A stretch of 64,000 nucleotides of DNA from positions 2,081,178 through 2,145,177 of the forward strand of contig NC_031000.1 of assembly GCF_000149955.1 (NCBI RefSeq), read 5' to 3'. This document shows positions 10,233-21,117 of the stretch, in pieces (within the stretch, counting starts at the first letter, position 1; each line of letters starts with the position of its first letter). Source of the stretch: Fusarium oxysporum f. sp. lycopersici 4287 (Eukaryota; Ascomycota; Sordariomycetes; Hypocreales; Nectriaceae). The notes under the pieces were generated by a model. That model ran no database searches. It was not told where the DNA came from and worked only from the letters and a program-made list of their open reading frames with translations. A program made the position numbers and the translations under genes.

Positions 10233-12356
10233 TCAGTTAGTGATTGGGAAAGTGCTCTGAGTGACCGATCCAGAGTTGGTATCAATGGTAACTTGAACTC
10301 CAGGCAGAGCCTTGGCTTCGTTGTAAGACCATTGCTGAACACCTATTCAAAGTCATTAGTACTGCATCCCAATTCTTGCACAACCAAATTTACTCACTGT
10401 TGGGGCCTTGAGCACCAATGGTACACTTAGTACCCTTGTCAAGAGCTTCAAAATACTTGTACGTAACATAGTTGGGTCGTGCTTCTTCGAGAATCACCAT
10501 GAAGTGATAGTACTGGTCTCTGTCTCGGTAGCGTGAAACATACCACTCAATACAAAGCGAGCGTGATGGAGCCTCGCCGGTAATCTCGTAGTAAATGCCT
10601 TGAGGGGTGTCCTTGTAGATGTACAGGTCACACCAGAAGGGGAAAAGCGTATAAGGAGGCATGTCGCTGCTTCGGTAGGGCAGAGGCTGGTAGGAATAAA
10701 TTGTGTTGCCTTTGTCAAGGCTCAGGAGACCGTTGATAGATACGTAGACATTGGTGGAGGAGTAGCCAAAAATGGTAACAGGGAATGAGCTGACAATTGG
10801 GTATACAATGTCGTCATAGTTGTCCGCAGCACCTCCGAGACTACCCACAATAGGGATGGGGTTTCTGAGAGCCTGCAACATTGTCAGCGACGACTTGTAT
10901 CGAGTTCATATGCAGGAGGACTCACCACTTTGTTTGGCAGCTTGGGCTTATTAGCCTCTTCAAGTTGAAGCTTGACTCGTTCAAGTTCAGCTTCAGCAAC
11001 TCGCTTGGCCTCTTCCTCAGCCTGAAGGCGTGCCTGCACTTCAGCATCATGAGCAGTGGCAGCATCAACCTTACTTTGCAGGTCTCGAACAGACTCATCA
11101 CAGATACGCTTAGCCTCGTTCGCCGCCTCAAGGCGCTGGTGGTCCTCGAGATCGTGAGCACTCAGCTGATCAATCTTATCCTGGAGAGCCTTCTGGGTAG
11201 CTTCAGTAGACTCCTGAAGCTCCTGGAGCAACTGAATCTTCTGGTCTCGTTCAGCTTGAGCACCAGCCAGACCAACCTCAAGGGTAGCAATGGCACTATC
11301 CTTTTGAGCGATGGCCTGGTTGGCAGCTTCAAGATTACTGTTTGCCTGGTCAAGAGACTCAGTGAGACGTGCTGCATCTCGCTCCTTGGAGGCCAGGTCT
11401 GCCTTGGTGCTATCAAGAGTGGTAGACAACTCGGCGTTAGTCCTGTTGGCAGCTGCGAGTTGCTCAGTCAGGGCAGCGATCTGTGCTTCCTTAGCTTGGC
11501 AGTTGTTCTTGCAGGTCTCCATAGCTTTCTGTGCGACGCTGAGCTCATGTCGGGTGGATGTGAGCTGCTGAGTGGCATCGTCTAGCTCAGCCTGAATAGC
11601 AGCCTTCTCCTGAAGTGCCCTCTCCAGTGCATCATGAGCTGAGTCGATGGATTCATGGTCCTCTCTGCCATGCTCAGCCTCACGCTGCTCCCTCTCATAA
11701 GCCTCAAGAATAGTCTTGTCAAGCTTGCTCTTGAGACGACTTTCGGTTGTCTTAGACTGACGAAGAGCCTTTTCAGTCTTTCGAAGCTTGTTGGCAAGCT
11801 CTTTCTCTGCCTTGAGAGCCATCTCTCGGTTTTTGGCCAGGAGTTGCCCAAGTTCCTTCTTGGCCTTCTCTTGGCCAGCCACCTTGGACTCAAGCTGTTC
11901 AATGCTGTGAATCTGAGAATGAAGTTGCTGGCGGAGAAGCGTCATTTCGATAGCATCGTTGCCAATGGTATCTATGGCGGCATGAAGTCGCTGCCTGAGA
12001 AGCTCATAGTTCTACTCGAAGGATATTGGTTAATCTTGAGAATGGTAGTTGGGAAAGCTGTAGAGAAACTTGCCTCGTTGAGGTGGGCAGCGCGGTCAAT
12101 GAAAGCAGACGCCCAAGCTAAGTTCTCGCTGATGTTATCGGCAAATGGGAGTGGCCTTGTGATGCGCTTGATTGCAGGTTCCTCAGTGGGAAGAGTGCAC
12201 TGGAAAGTGACAGCCTCTACATATGGCTCAGGCGGGGTAAGGATAGTCCTTTTGCAAGTAAGCATCAAATCCACCGTAAGGAAATCGTCAGTCGTACTGA
12301 GAGTGGCATCCTGAGTGCTTGGCCTTTCGATGATGGGGCATCTTGCAATAGAGTGG
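10233..12356 (-). CDS. Coiled-coil protein with C-terminal beta-sandwich-like domain
   Basis: Minus-strand gene with at least three well-joined exons. The long exon (12011-10926) encodes about 350 residues of heptad-rich coiled coil (many E/A/L/Q/K; no Pro until its end). A GTGAGT intron (10925-10873) leads in phase to 10872-10398, and a second GTGAGT intron (10397-10343) to the last exon, stop at 10233. The C-terminal 200 residues (YSSTNVYVSINGLLSLDKG, PYTLFPFWCDLYIY, GIYYEITG, LCIEWYVSRYRD) resemble the nidogen/NIDO-like beta-sandwich of extracellular and fungal proteins; this is a pattern judgement. Upstream coding (12356-12070) has a convincing frame (CPIIERPSTQDATLSTTDDF ... ENLAWASAFIDRAAHL), but the junction to the coiled-coil exon does not fit a canonical phase, so the N-terminus is uncertain. 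No signal peptide or membrane segment was found. Function unknown. Confidence 0.7.
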
Positions 12357-12967
12357 CTGCGATCAGAGTTGTGTTAAAAGCATAGAGTGGTGATGAGCGT
12401 TTAAGTAAATCCTCAATGTATGACTTGGGTTTGGTCTGAGAACGAAAGAAATAGACGAGGAACATGCTGATATTTATAAAAGATATCTAATGAACAAGAG
12501 CAGAGCAACAAGGGACGTTTAATCTGTTCTCCCAAACCAATTGTCTGCCAGAATTTCTCTCTCGCTGAAGATATCCTCTTCGTCATTGCAATATGACCAT
12601 TCACTTGTGATGATCAACAGATGTGGCTGTCGTTAAGCCGGGATGTCCGCACTATGTAATTGGACGAGCCGTCGTATCGACCAGTTATCTGTATGTTCAG
12701 CTTGCAACGGCAATGCCGGAATGACCTGATGTTACATTGAAGAATTTCCACTTTGGCCTCTCCAGGAAGCATGTCAGAGTGAAATAGCGGGATTGGGGTT
12801 AGTGTGGTCAGCTAAAAGTGATTTGGCGTCTCCGAAGCTGCTGACGAATCAATAAACCCTTTTCTCTGCAGGTTCAGCTTCTGCATCCTGAAGATCTTAT
12901 CCTCTTTGAGGGCAAAAATGCCCTCGTCTGCTTACGGCCTTCCACATTTCGTCTTGCCATTGGACTA
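12357..12967. other. 5' region of the coiled-coil gene
   Basis: A first exon for the minus-strand gene could lie here (possible 3' splice site at 12357-12359), but no start can be fixed. Nothing else is seen. Confidence 0.35.
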
Positions 12968-13128
12968 TCCCATCGAGTGCTAACTGGCGCCAGGTACAAC
13001 CACCCCGCTTTTATCTCCATCTTACGCATAAGGTGCGGTTTCTGGTTGGGTCAAAATTTTCTGGGCAGAGCGCCAATTGGCTGTAACTTTATCTCCATGT
13101 ACCTGGCGTCAGTTAGCACTCGATGGGA
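12968..13128. mobile_element. MITE, 161 bp, TA target duplication
   Basis: TIRs of about 31 bp (TCCCATCGAGTGCTAACTGG... and its reverse complement at 13098-13128, one mismatch), flanked by TA at 12966-12967 and 13129-13130. There is no coding capacity. TA duplication points to mobilisation by a Tc1/mariner- or pogo-type transposase. Confidence 0.85.
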
Positions 13129-13257
13129 TAGAGTTACAGAGCATTCATTAACTAATTAATTATATATATTAAGCTAAAACTACTTAAAATATTTTAAATT
13201 TTCCTTTTAATTCTGTTAAATCCTCTTAGTTCTCCCTTAGTAATAATTATAATAGCT

Positions 13258-14106
13258 CTAAGGGCAATTTCTGTCAAATATTAAAAAAGTAGGCCAGGGT
13301 ATAAACGGTAAATCCTTCACTGCCTTTCCATGCAGGTAACAGACATTTCTATAAAAATCGGTCACCCCGAAGCTATATGCCAAGCATCTGCTATCAGCTA
13401 AACAATTCTGCTTGCAACTTGTGCTGTCGACGCGAAGTATCTGGTATTGGTCTTGGCTCCCTCCCCTGATGCCGCACCTCTGACCCGCAGACGCGACCGC
13501 GCGCTGGCACTGGGCCAGTGCTGATGCATATGATGCTATAGCTGATGAGATTCTGCCTGTGCAGCTGGTCTGTTGTGCCGAGATTTGCGCAGCACAGTTT
13601 GCTTGCTGCGTCGAGACTTGCGAAGCACAGTTTGCTTGCTGCGTCGAGACTTGCGAAGCACAGTTTGCTTGCTGCGTTGAGAGACTGCGCTGACATGTTG
13701 CGAGATCTGTTCGACACTTTTGAAGATCTTGATCGCACTGCGTCGGTCCCGCAGAAGCCATAGGAACGATCGCTAGGCTTTGAGCTTCGCTTTCAAGCAG
13801 ATTCATCTCACAGCGACCGGATCGCTCCGATTGGCGCGGCGGTTCCCAGAATGAGTCAACACATTCTTCCATGCTACCGCAACGGTTTGCACATTCGGCA
13901 GGGGTACTGGTAAACTCCACTGAACCTGGAGCAATAACCACATCGCAGTAGACTCGGTAGTCTTTGCCTTGAAAAGTAACGATTTTCTTGTCTGAGGATG
14001 GGCAGCAGCCAGCATATGTGCCTGTGGTGCTGCATGATTGGGCACTGATGAGAGTGGGGAGGAAAGCCAGGCAGGCTAGATAAACAATCAATAGGGAGCG
14101 AGACAT
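13258..14106 (-). CDS. Secreted cysteine-rich protein with PAN/apple-like ends and tandem repeats
   Basis: A single exon of 282 residues. Residues 1-22 (MSRSLLIVYLACLAFLPTLI, then SAQ) form a classic signal peptide with a likely cleavage after SA. The mature N-terminal part has an even cysteine set (SCSTTGTYAGCC, YCDVV, CANRCGSMEECVDSFW), and the C-terminal part another (CGIRGGSQDQ ... CKQNCLADSRCLAYSF ... CYLHGK). Both look like PAN/apple modules, which bind carbohydrate or protein. They are separated by an 11-residue repeat (STQQANCASQV and variants, four copies), each unit with one cysteine. No membrane anchor. Likely extracellular surface or matrix protein; expression in infection is possible but not shown by sequence. 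The start is the only ATG upstream of the signal peptide. Confidence 0.8.
   Translation of the reverse strand: MSRSLLIVYLACLAFLPTLISAQSCSTTGTYAGCCPSSDKKIVTFQGKDYRVYCDVVIAPGSVEFTSTPAECANRCGSMEECVDSFWEPPRQSERSGRCEMNLLESEAQSLAIVPMASAGPTQCDQDLQKCRTDLATCQRSLSTQQANCASQVSTQQANCASQVSTQQANCAAQISAQQTSCTGRISSAIASYASALAQCQRAVASAGQRCGIRGGSQDQYQILRVDSTSCKQNCLADSRCLAYSFGVTDFYRNVCYLHGKAVKDLPFIPWPTFLIFDRNCP
13573..13683 (-). repeat. 33-bp coding tandem repeat
   Basis: About 3.5 near-identical copies of a unit including CGTCGAGACTTGCGAAGCAC, encoding the STQQANCASQV repeats of the secreted protein. The central copies are nearly identical, implying recent expansion. Confidence 0.8.
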
Positions 14107-14901
14107 TTTCTCAGATGGAGATGGTGGTTGATGAAGTTCTTGCAGATAAAAGATGTATCAAATCTTTTGCTCTCTTGAATGGAGGGTAGAATATATATTT
14201 CATGTCACTGCTTACATATCTGATCACCAGCAGTAATTCCGAGGTCTTAGTGAAAACATGTTTTCTGACCCCTAGCGTTGTATCGGACATGCCGGTGTAA
14301 ACATTTGACGATGCAATCAGGTGGCCATGGGTATTCAGCTGGATGTCCTTGAAGACCATGTCCAAAACGGTGCTTTGCACGGCTAATATGTAGACCGATA
14401 TGATCAATCACATCAATATTATGCATGTATTGCCAATCGGGCCGTATGAGACGGTCATACGTCGCTGTGCGTATCGCCTGTAACACACCGAATCCTCACA
14501 AGGTGCAGAAAATCTCGGTGAACCATCTGTAAAATGACACTGTAGCACGGAGCATCAGCTCCTGGCTTTCAAAAAGTCATTCTCATCTGGGCGCACTGCA
14601 TGGACACGGTGGCTGGCTGGACTGCACCGTACTGACTCTTTCGGCATCTATCATCTCATGACTTCCATTCTCTTCTCAGCTATAGGCTGCAATTGCAGCT
14701 GAGGCCCATTAATCCCTGTTGCTGCTGGTGATACGGTCCATAACCGATACTCAGCATTGGTACAGGATGTACTACACATTCGCTCTGAGATTAAATACAG
14801 CTCTTCAACTCTTATTCCAATAGCTGTACATCCTGATCATCACATATCTTCGTTGTCCCCCGTCTTTTTATTTTTATTGCAGTGTTACTTTCCACGTAGC
14901 T

Positions 14902-16840
14902 ATGGCAAAATACTACAACTGGGCCGTTTTTCTTGCCTTGTTTGCTGTTTCAGCTCATGGTCAAGAGAGCCCAAACCAACAACCGCTTTCACTAGAGGTG
15001 GAACCCATTCCCCTACAGAAAGCAGCCAATAATGCCAATGGCCAAATGACCATTGATGATATTATTCCTTCTCAGGACTCCAAAGGACAGATTAAATGTT
15101 GTCCATTGGGAACCATCTTCAACGGCACTGCCTGTACTTTCAAGATAACTACTACTGTCTGCCCTCCCAACACCAAACTCAAAGCTGGTGCTTGTATTTC
15201 TGATAAAGAGCCCGAGTGCCCTGAGGGTACAGTTCTACAGGACGAGAAGTGTATCTCAACTGTAGACCCGATTTGTCAGGATGGGGCGCGCTTTGATGGC
15301 AGCAATTGTATTTCTATACAGCTTCCCTCCTGCGACACAAACTTCAAATTCAACGGTATCTCTTGTATCTCTACCGAGAAGCAGGTCTGTCCAGAAGGGT
15401 TTATTGATGTTGCAAACGTCTGTATATCTAATATACCACCGACATGCCCCAGTGGTGAAAGATTAGATGGAGGATCTTGCACCTATTCCCAGCCACCGTC
15501 ATGTCCCTCTCATATGACGCTTGAAGACGGCCTCTGCATATCCAAGCAACCTCCCTCTTGCAATGAGGGCTTTGAGTTCAACGGCAAGAGCTGTATTTAT
15601 GGACAGAATCCTTCGTGTCCGTCTGGAACAACATTCAGTGGACGTGTCTGTATCTCTGCGACACCACCTGAATGCAAAGTCGGTCATTACAATGGCTGGG
15701 CTTGCCAAGCTCCTGAGTCTCCTCAATGTGTCCGAGGCTCCAAGCTGGTAGATGGTGTTTGTGTGATGGAGTCTCAAGATGAGAGGTGTCGACCGGGTTT
15801 TACGTATAACGGCCACGCATGCGCATCTAACAAACCGCCGGGTTGTCCGTCAGATGCCGTGCTATCAAAGGGGGTCTGTGCCCTCAAAGAGAAACCAGCA
15901 TGTGCGCAGGGTACATTCAATGGCACTGTCTGCGTTGTGCCTGAGCCTCCCACATGCCCCCAAGGCTCTATTTTCTCAGATGATTCCTGCATTTCCACGA
16001 TACCGCCGACCTGTCCCGTCAACATGATTCTCCGTGGGGACTCTTGCATACAGACGAGTAACCCCGTGTGTGCTCCAGGCTCGGTGTGCAAGGGTGATGT
16101 TTGCATTACGACTAGTACTCCAACATGTGCCGTTGGGGCATTCAAGGATGGTAAATGCATTTCTGCCTCAGGACCAGCTTGTCCAGGCCAGGCCGTCTTT
16201 GATGGTACAAACTGTATCTCCCAAAGTAGTCCAGGCTGCCAACCAGGATTTGCATTTAATGGAACAGCTTGCATCTCACACAGCTCGCCAGTGTGCCTAG
16301 AAGGCGATGTCTTTGATGGTAAAATCTGCCTTCACAGCCAACAGCCTGTATGCCCTCCAGGGACTCATATCCAAGGCAATGGCTGTGCCACTCAACTGGG
16401 ACCTAATTGTCCGGAAGGCTTTGTCTTCTCTTCTCAGGGTTGCGTTGCGGGGAAGCTGCCCGAATGCCCAGCCGATACGACCTTACAGGGGGATAAGTGC
16501 ATCTCTGGACAGCCACCCGCCTGTCTACCTGGCACACAGCTCGTCAACGGCACCTGCGTTTCGATCAATGGCCCGACATGTCCTCCTGGAAAGCGAGCTG
16601 CGACCAGAAGGTTGTGTCACCATCACCGCTCCTTCATGCCCACATGGAACCACGCTGAAGGACAACAAATGTGCTTCTAATGATGGACCCACTTGTCGCC
16701 TCCCGCTTGTTGTCTCGGGCGATAAGTGTATATCTCCTAACCTGCCGGTATGCCCCGCTGGCACGGTTTTCTCCAATGGGAAGTGTAGCTTGGCTCCAAC
16801 AACTGGGTGCTATAATATCCAGTATTGTCCTCCCTTGTAA
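14902..16840 (+). CDS. Large secreted cysteine-rich repeat protein (oocyst-wall-protein-like repeats), frameshift near 3' end
   Basis: Signal peptide (residues 1-20, YYNWAVFLALFAVSAHGQ) followed by roughly 24 modules of 22-26 residues. Each has the form C-P-x-G-T-x-(F/L)-x-x-x-x-C-(I/V)-(S)...P, so the cysteines come in regularly spaced pairs. The spacing resembles the type I repeats of apicomplexan oocyst wall proteins, also found in fungal secreted proteins (family knowledge, not tested). Such repeats suggest a disulphide-rich wall or surface protein. The open frame ends at 16678-16680, but the repeat pattern continues in the +1 frame (PEGCVTITAPSCPHGT ... GDKCISPNLPVCPAGT) to a stop at 16840, so a 1-bp indel lies at about 16588-16600. 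It could be a real lesion, an assembly error, or a missed short intron. Start chosen at the ATG giving the signal peptide. Confidence 0.8.
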
Positions 16841-16844
16841 GTGA

Positions 16845-17899
16845 GAGCTATCTAATGGTTGTCGGGGAGGAGTTTATTTCGAAAGTCAAGTCTTGAACAT
16901 CGAGAGACTGAGATGAACTGTTGGTGGTTGGTGGGGTAGGAGCAGATACATTACCGGTATGTATACAATTATGTACAGCTTTATGAATTGAGGAAACTTC
17001 ATAATGCCTCAACTTATTGTTCCTGATGCACTGACCCTTCATCCACTTCTTGTAACCCCCTGGTCTATTACCAGAGGCCGTGCGTTGGGTGTCTCCTTCC
17101 GTACGTTGTCATGATGATACATACGCATGTATTCGTATTTACCTGATGGGTCGAATTGTGAAAGCACCAGTATTCACAGTGAATGGAGCTATTGAACCTC
17201 TGATTGCGCCGTCACCCACTCATCTACAACTCATTGATAATCTTGAACTGCCTGATTTTGCCTTATTAGGACTGATATTTCTATTTGGCTCATCCCTGCG
17301 TGTATAACTACTCATATCATAAGGACATGATAATACTCTTCCAGCTGTATGATGCATGCACGAGCAGTTTGGTTGCTCCGGAATAAGGTAGCCAGCTAGC
17401 CTCTTACTTCTTTGGAGGAACTTTACTACTCCAAAACAAGACCAATGTAATTAATATTGCATGGAACTTTTGAGCAACTGAACTCTCCCTCTAGCCGAGC
17501 TGTCCTAATGGCGGTCTGTACCGAGCTGGTGCGTCTGCCGATCTTTCTCTTTCTGGGGTCTTATCACACGGAAACCCCACTTCAGCTGTCCACAAAGAGG
17601 TTCTGTGTGTTAATATTAACCCAATATGCCGAGCGAGACAGGGTTTCAACATCGAGGTGCAGCTGAAATGCGATGCAGCTTCTAGCATCGGCGCATACCT
17701 TGACGAGTGGATGGTAGAGAGTGACGTGATATCGCATCGCATGACTGGAATCGTCACGTCAATGCTTTTCTTCATTCGCCTACTTTCGTTTTCTCCCGTG
17801 TTGTCGTTCCTTTTCTCACCGCACTTCTTTCTGGAGTTCTAATCACCTTTCTCTCATCCATACATAAGCTAATAACATCGTCAGGCCAGGAGACAAGTG
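16845..17899. other. Intergenic, nothing recognised
   Basis: About 1 kb downstream of the secreted repeat gene with only short unsupported frames. Confidence 0.4.
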
Positions 17900-18420
17900 T
17901 AAACACTACGCGCAGTCCGGACGGCAACGTGCATGACTGTTTTGGTGTTGCTGCAGGTTTGAGTAATGTTGGAAAAATCCGGGAATCCCCCTTATCTTCA
18001 GGATTCAGACTGTTATTCTGAAAGTCCTAGATACAATTATCTAGAGATATAAACCCGAGAATAACTCTCAGCTCAATAATGAATAACCAAGTTTCATAAA
18101 AAATATACTTTCACCCAGCACTACTGCGCAATATAAACAACAGTATCAAGCAGCAATCAGTGAATGCATTTCCGGCAACCTTGGTTGAGAAAATACCGCA
18201 TCTTGCCGGTTTTTATCCGCCTTGGCTGCTGCGGTAGACAAGCAACTCATGGGTCTTCGTATTGTGTGAGGCAAAACAGGAAGCTCGGTTACTACCAACA
18301 GCTGCAATGCAGTAACATGTGAATAGATAACGCGAGTTGGTTCTAAGCGATCAGCGCGGAGCGGGCCGGTCTGCCCTAGTACGACTTGATATTGAGTGTG
18401 CGGGGTAAGCGACACACTTT
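17900..18420 (+). repeat. Diverged dispersed repeat, copy 1 (related to 47520-47880)
   Basis: Both copies share CAGGTTTxxGTATCAxGCAG, then TTGGTTGAGAAAAT, then GGAGCGGGC and TCTGCC blocks in the same order. This copy is split by the solo LTR at 17967. The element type is unknown. Confidence 0.6.
17967..18142. repeat. Solo LTR, 176 bp, second copy
   Basis: Same TGTTGGAAAA start and AACAACA end as the LTR at 3162, with internal indels. The flanks (AGTAA and GTATC) do not match, so the target duplication has decayed or arose by recombination between elements. The pre-insertion site can be read from the repeat copy at 47545-47570. Confidence 0.8.
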
Positions 18421-18679
18421 CAGCTACCCCTCACTGACTTGGTTATGTCTTCCTTCACTGCAGCGAGTCTCGTGTTTTCTGTCCCCAGGGGCTCTCAGCT
18501 CACCATAGAGACAAAGCACTGACAAAGTTGGTAAACTCACCAAACCAATAATTCCGCCCCATGCTTTAGGGTCAGTGGACTGACAAGGGCCATACGGTAA
18601 TCTGATAGAGAAGACCGCCGTGGTGCAGACAGCTGAGTCCCTGCACAACAGGGCTGCCGTCAGATCAGATTAACAATCA

Positions 18680-18780
18680 GATATATCAATCAATTCAATC
18701 AATTCAGTTCAAATACGGTATCCTAACAGATCAATCAATTCAGACACAAGCATCTGTGCATCTGATATATCTGATATCCT
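18680..18780. repeat. ATCAATTCA repeats, possible hAT subterminal region
   Basis: Several copies of ATCAATTCA and an inverted CAGATATATC / GATATATCTG pair precede the hAT gene at 19088. The end of the transposon itself is not identified. Confidence 0.45.
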
Positions 18781-19087
18781 TATAAAGGAAGATGACTACC
18801 CTAGAACTGTCGGATCATCCATATTTTCCGGTCCTCAGAGTGGGGCACTTCCCTAACAAGCAGTGATGCTACAGGGCGGAGTCAAGCCGATTGGCTGGCT
18901 TCGAACCCCAGACCGCTCAGGGCTCGGTTGGAGAGCAATCTACAGGCAGATTAATTGGTTAAGTTGCCCCTTTTTCCTACCTCTTGCCCCAGTACGACAC
19001 AGCCCTAGCCAGAGAAGCCGACACATCCTTCAATGTTTGGAAGCATATCTCGGCTGATGGGTTTCAATCTGTTGAAGCCCCTGCTGA

Positions 19088-20617
19088 TTGCAACATACAA
19101 TGTCGGAGACCGCTATAAAAGGCAGCCTTGCTGGTAGCCCGTCGTCATCGCCGCCACCACCCGCATTTCCTCGTCTCGGATCCCGGTCTAAGGCCATCGC
19201 TAAGCAGTATGATGCCGCTTTAACTTTGGCCTCGACTGCCGATTCGTCCGTTGATGACCTTTACAAGATCATTTGGGGCCAACGACGTTTTGTTATTGCA
19301 AGCCTCTTAGATAAGAGGAAAAGTAGGGGCAGGCGAAGCTGGATCGGAAACCATGGCTGGTTCCTTGCAGAGTTGAGGAAAGACAATACATCCAGTGGAG
19401 ATATCTGGTGTTGCCGGCTCTGCGATGATAAGGGTGCGCCTCGATTTTTCAATGCCCAGTCGACATCATCGGCATCAGCTCATCTTTTCAAGTTCGTGGT
19501 ACTTGCCATTTCCAGGTTATTACTAACGGCTTTTAGAGCTCACAGGATCACCGAGACCTTTGGAGCGGATTCATCTGGTGACCCTTCAGTTCTCGACCTC
19601 CAGAGAAATGGATCCAAGAAACGGTCGGCTTCTTCTTCCCTCCTTCTTCCTCGAGCGAAGATGGCACGGATTAGAGAGCTCTCTGTTGGTTATATCATTG
19701 ATTCTAACCTCCCCTTTACTACCTTTGAGAGTACCTATCTGCAGGAGCTGTTCCGTCAGCTGGACTCTGATCTTTATGCTCAGGTGCCCTGGGGTCGAAC
19801 TGCAACCAAAAAAGACCTAGAGGACATACTTGTTTCAAAGAAAGCGGCTGTCAAGGAGGAACTCGAAAATGCTGTTACCCAGATACATCTTAGCTTCGAC
19901 CTCTGGACCTCTCCGAACAGGTTAGCTTTTATTTCCATCTTTGGTCACTTTATCGATCGGAGACACTCATATCAAAGCCGGCTGCTGGCTTTCAAGAGGC
20001 AGATCGGATCTCATGCCGGTAAGAACATCGCTTACACCATAAGAAACGTCGTCCGTGATTAGGGTATCGATTGTAAGCTAGAGGTTTCGATCTGCGATAA
20101 TGCGGCCAGTAATGATGTTTGCTTGCGAAACCTCTACACAACTCTCGATGCCTCGATAACTCGAGCGGACACGGAGGCACGGAGGATGCGATGTTTCGGT
20201 CATATTCTAAACCTCGTTGCCCAAGCCTTCCTCTACGGCGATGATGCAGCTTCTTTCGCACTTCAGTCTGAGGCCTATGACATGTTAGAGCGGGTTGAAG
20301 AAGATCTCGAACACTGGCGAGCCAGGGGTCCAGTTGGGAAGCTTCACAATATCGTCAAGTTCATCCGAGCCTCTCCGCAACGCACCGAAGCTTTCAAAGC
20401 ACATGCAAGGGAGCAGGAGGGGGTAGATTCATATAAGCTTGCAGAAGAATCAACCGCCGAGCTCGAAGTCATACAGAACAACGCTACGAGATGGAACTCG
20501 ACTTACATGATGATTGAGCGTGCCTTAGTCAAGCAGTCTGAGCTCAGCAGCTTCATTCAGGAGTTAGGGCTAGAAGAAGACGCCTATCAACCATTCAGCT
20601 ACGACTTTGCATGCTAG
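19088..20617 (+). pseudogene. hAT transposase, N-terminal two thirds, one stop and truncated
   Basis: The first ATG of the hAT open frame lies at or just after 19088. The N-terminal region is Ser/Pro rich, then comes a BED-type zinc finger (WCCRLC ... H-x4-H). The second histidine pair only forms after removing a 45-bp intron (19492-19536, GTTCGT...TTACTAAC...TTTTAG), which joins LFK to AHRITETF. The RNase-H-like core begins with LSFDLWTSPN (first Asp) and continues through SICDNAASNDV (second Asp block) and RCFGHILNLVAQAFL. An in-frame TAG at 20060-20062 interrupts it, and the frame ends at 20617 before the catalytic Glu and dimerisation domain. It is dead, but only one nonsense codon lies within the retained part. 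Confidence 0.85.
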
Positions 20618-20646
20618 GTCGTAGAAAATGCCATAGAAAAAAAAAC

Positions 20647-20677
20647 CACGCTATTGAACTATGGGGGGCAAGTTCAT
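20647..20677 (+). repeat. Shared CGCTATTGAACTATGGGG motif, copy 1
   Basis: Nearly identical to 35668-35692 and 46855-46886. It directly follows the truncated hAT gene, so it may mark the end of a repeat inserted there. Confidence 0.6.
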
Positions 20678-20865
20678 ATGGGGATATGGAGGTTAGGGTT
20701 CATGCGTGAGTTCAGAGAACAAAAACTTCTCAAAATGGGCCAAAAGCCAAACATATGGTAGAGCGAGGCAAGCTTATTTTGATGAAACTAGACCCCGATT
20801 TTTCTCAAGTCTGTGGAACAAGTTATGATGATTCAGAATATTTAGTCGATTGATTCTAGTCAAGT

Positions 20866-20948
20866 GGGGGCCCATAGGGACACGCCTAGGCGCCTCTCCA
20901 CTTCTGCACGCGTAGGCGTGCGGATTATGTCAGCCCCCAATTTGGCAC
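20866..20948 (+). repeat. Left TIR of element B (first part)
   Basis: The outer 83 bp of the 102-bp TIR; the remaining 19 bp lie at 23898-23916 beyond the nested element. Confidence 0.9.
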
Positions 20949-21046
20949 GGGCGTCAATAGGTGCGCACCTGGATGCGCACGTAAGTGTCACGTGTTGCGC
21001 ACCCGGTGCGTCTGTAAGGGAGTTATGTAAGCCCAACACCCTTGTA
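20949..21046 (+). repeat. Left TIR of element A
   Basis: 98 bp; matches 23791-23888 in inverted orientation with a single mismatch (T/C at position 6). Rich in palindromes (AGGTGCGCACCT, CACGTG). Confidence 0.95.
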
Positions 21047-21117
21047 GCTACCCCTTTCCCGTTGATAAAGAGCCTCACTTCGCCGCGCAACGATCTACTC
21101 AAATCATCTCTCCTAGA

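Noticed and set aside
10881..11585. 234-codon plus-strand frame rich in Leu/Ser
   Set aside because: Reverse complement of the coiled-coil exon; leucine-rich antisense of a Glu/Gln/Lys-rich coding region is expected.
11655..12314. 219-codon plus-strand frame
   Set aside because: Antisense of the same coiled-coil gene.
13573..13683. Possible CRISPR-like direct repeats
   Set aside because: Contiguous coding tandem repeats without spacers in a eukaryotic gene.
15774..16274. 166-codon minus-strand frame
   Set aside because: Shadow of the repetitive cysteine-rich gene.
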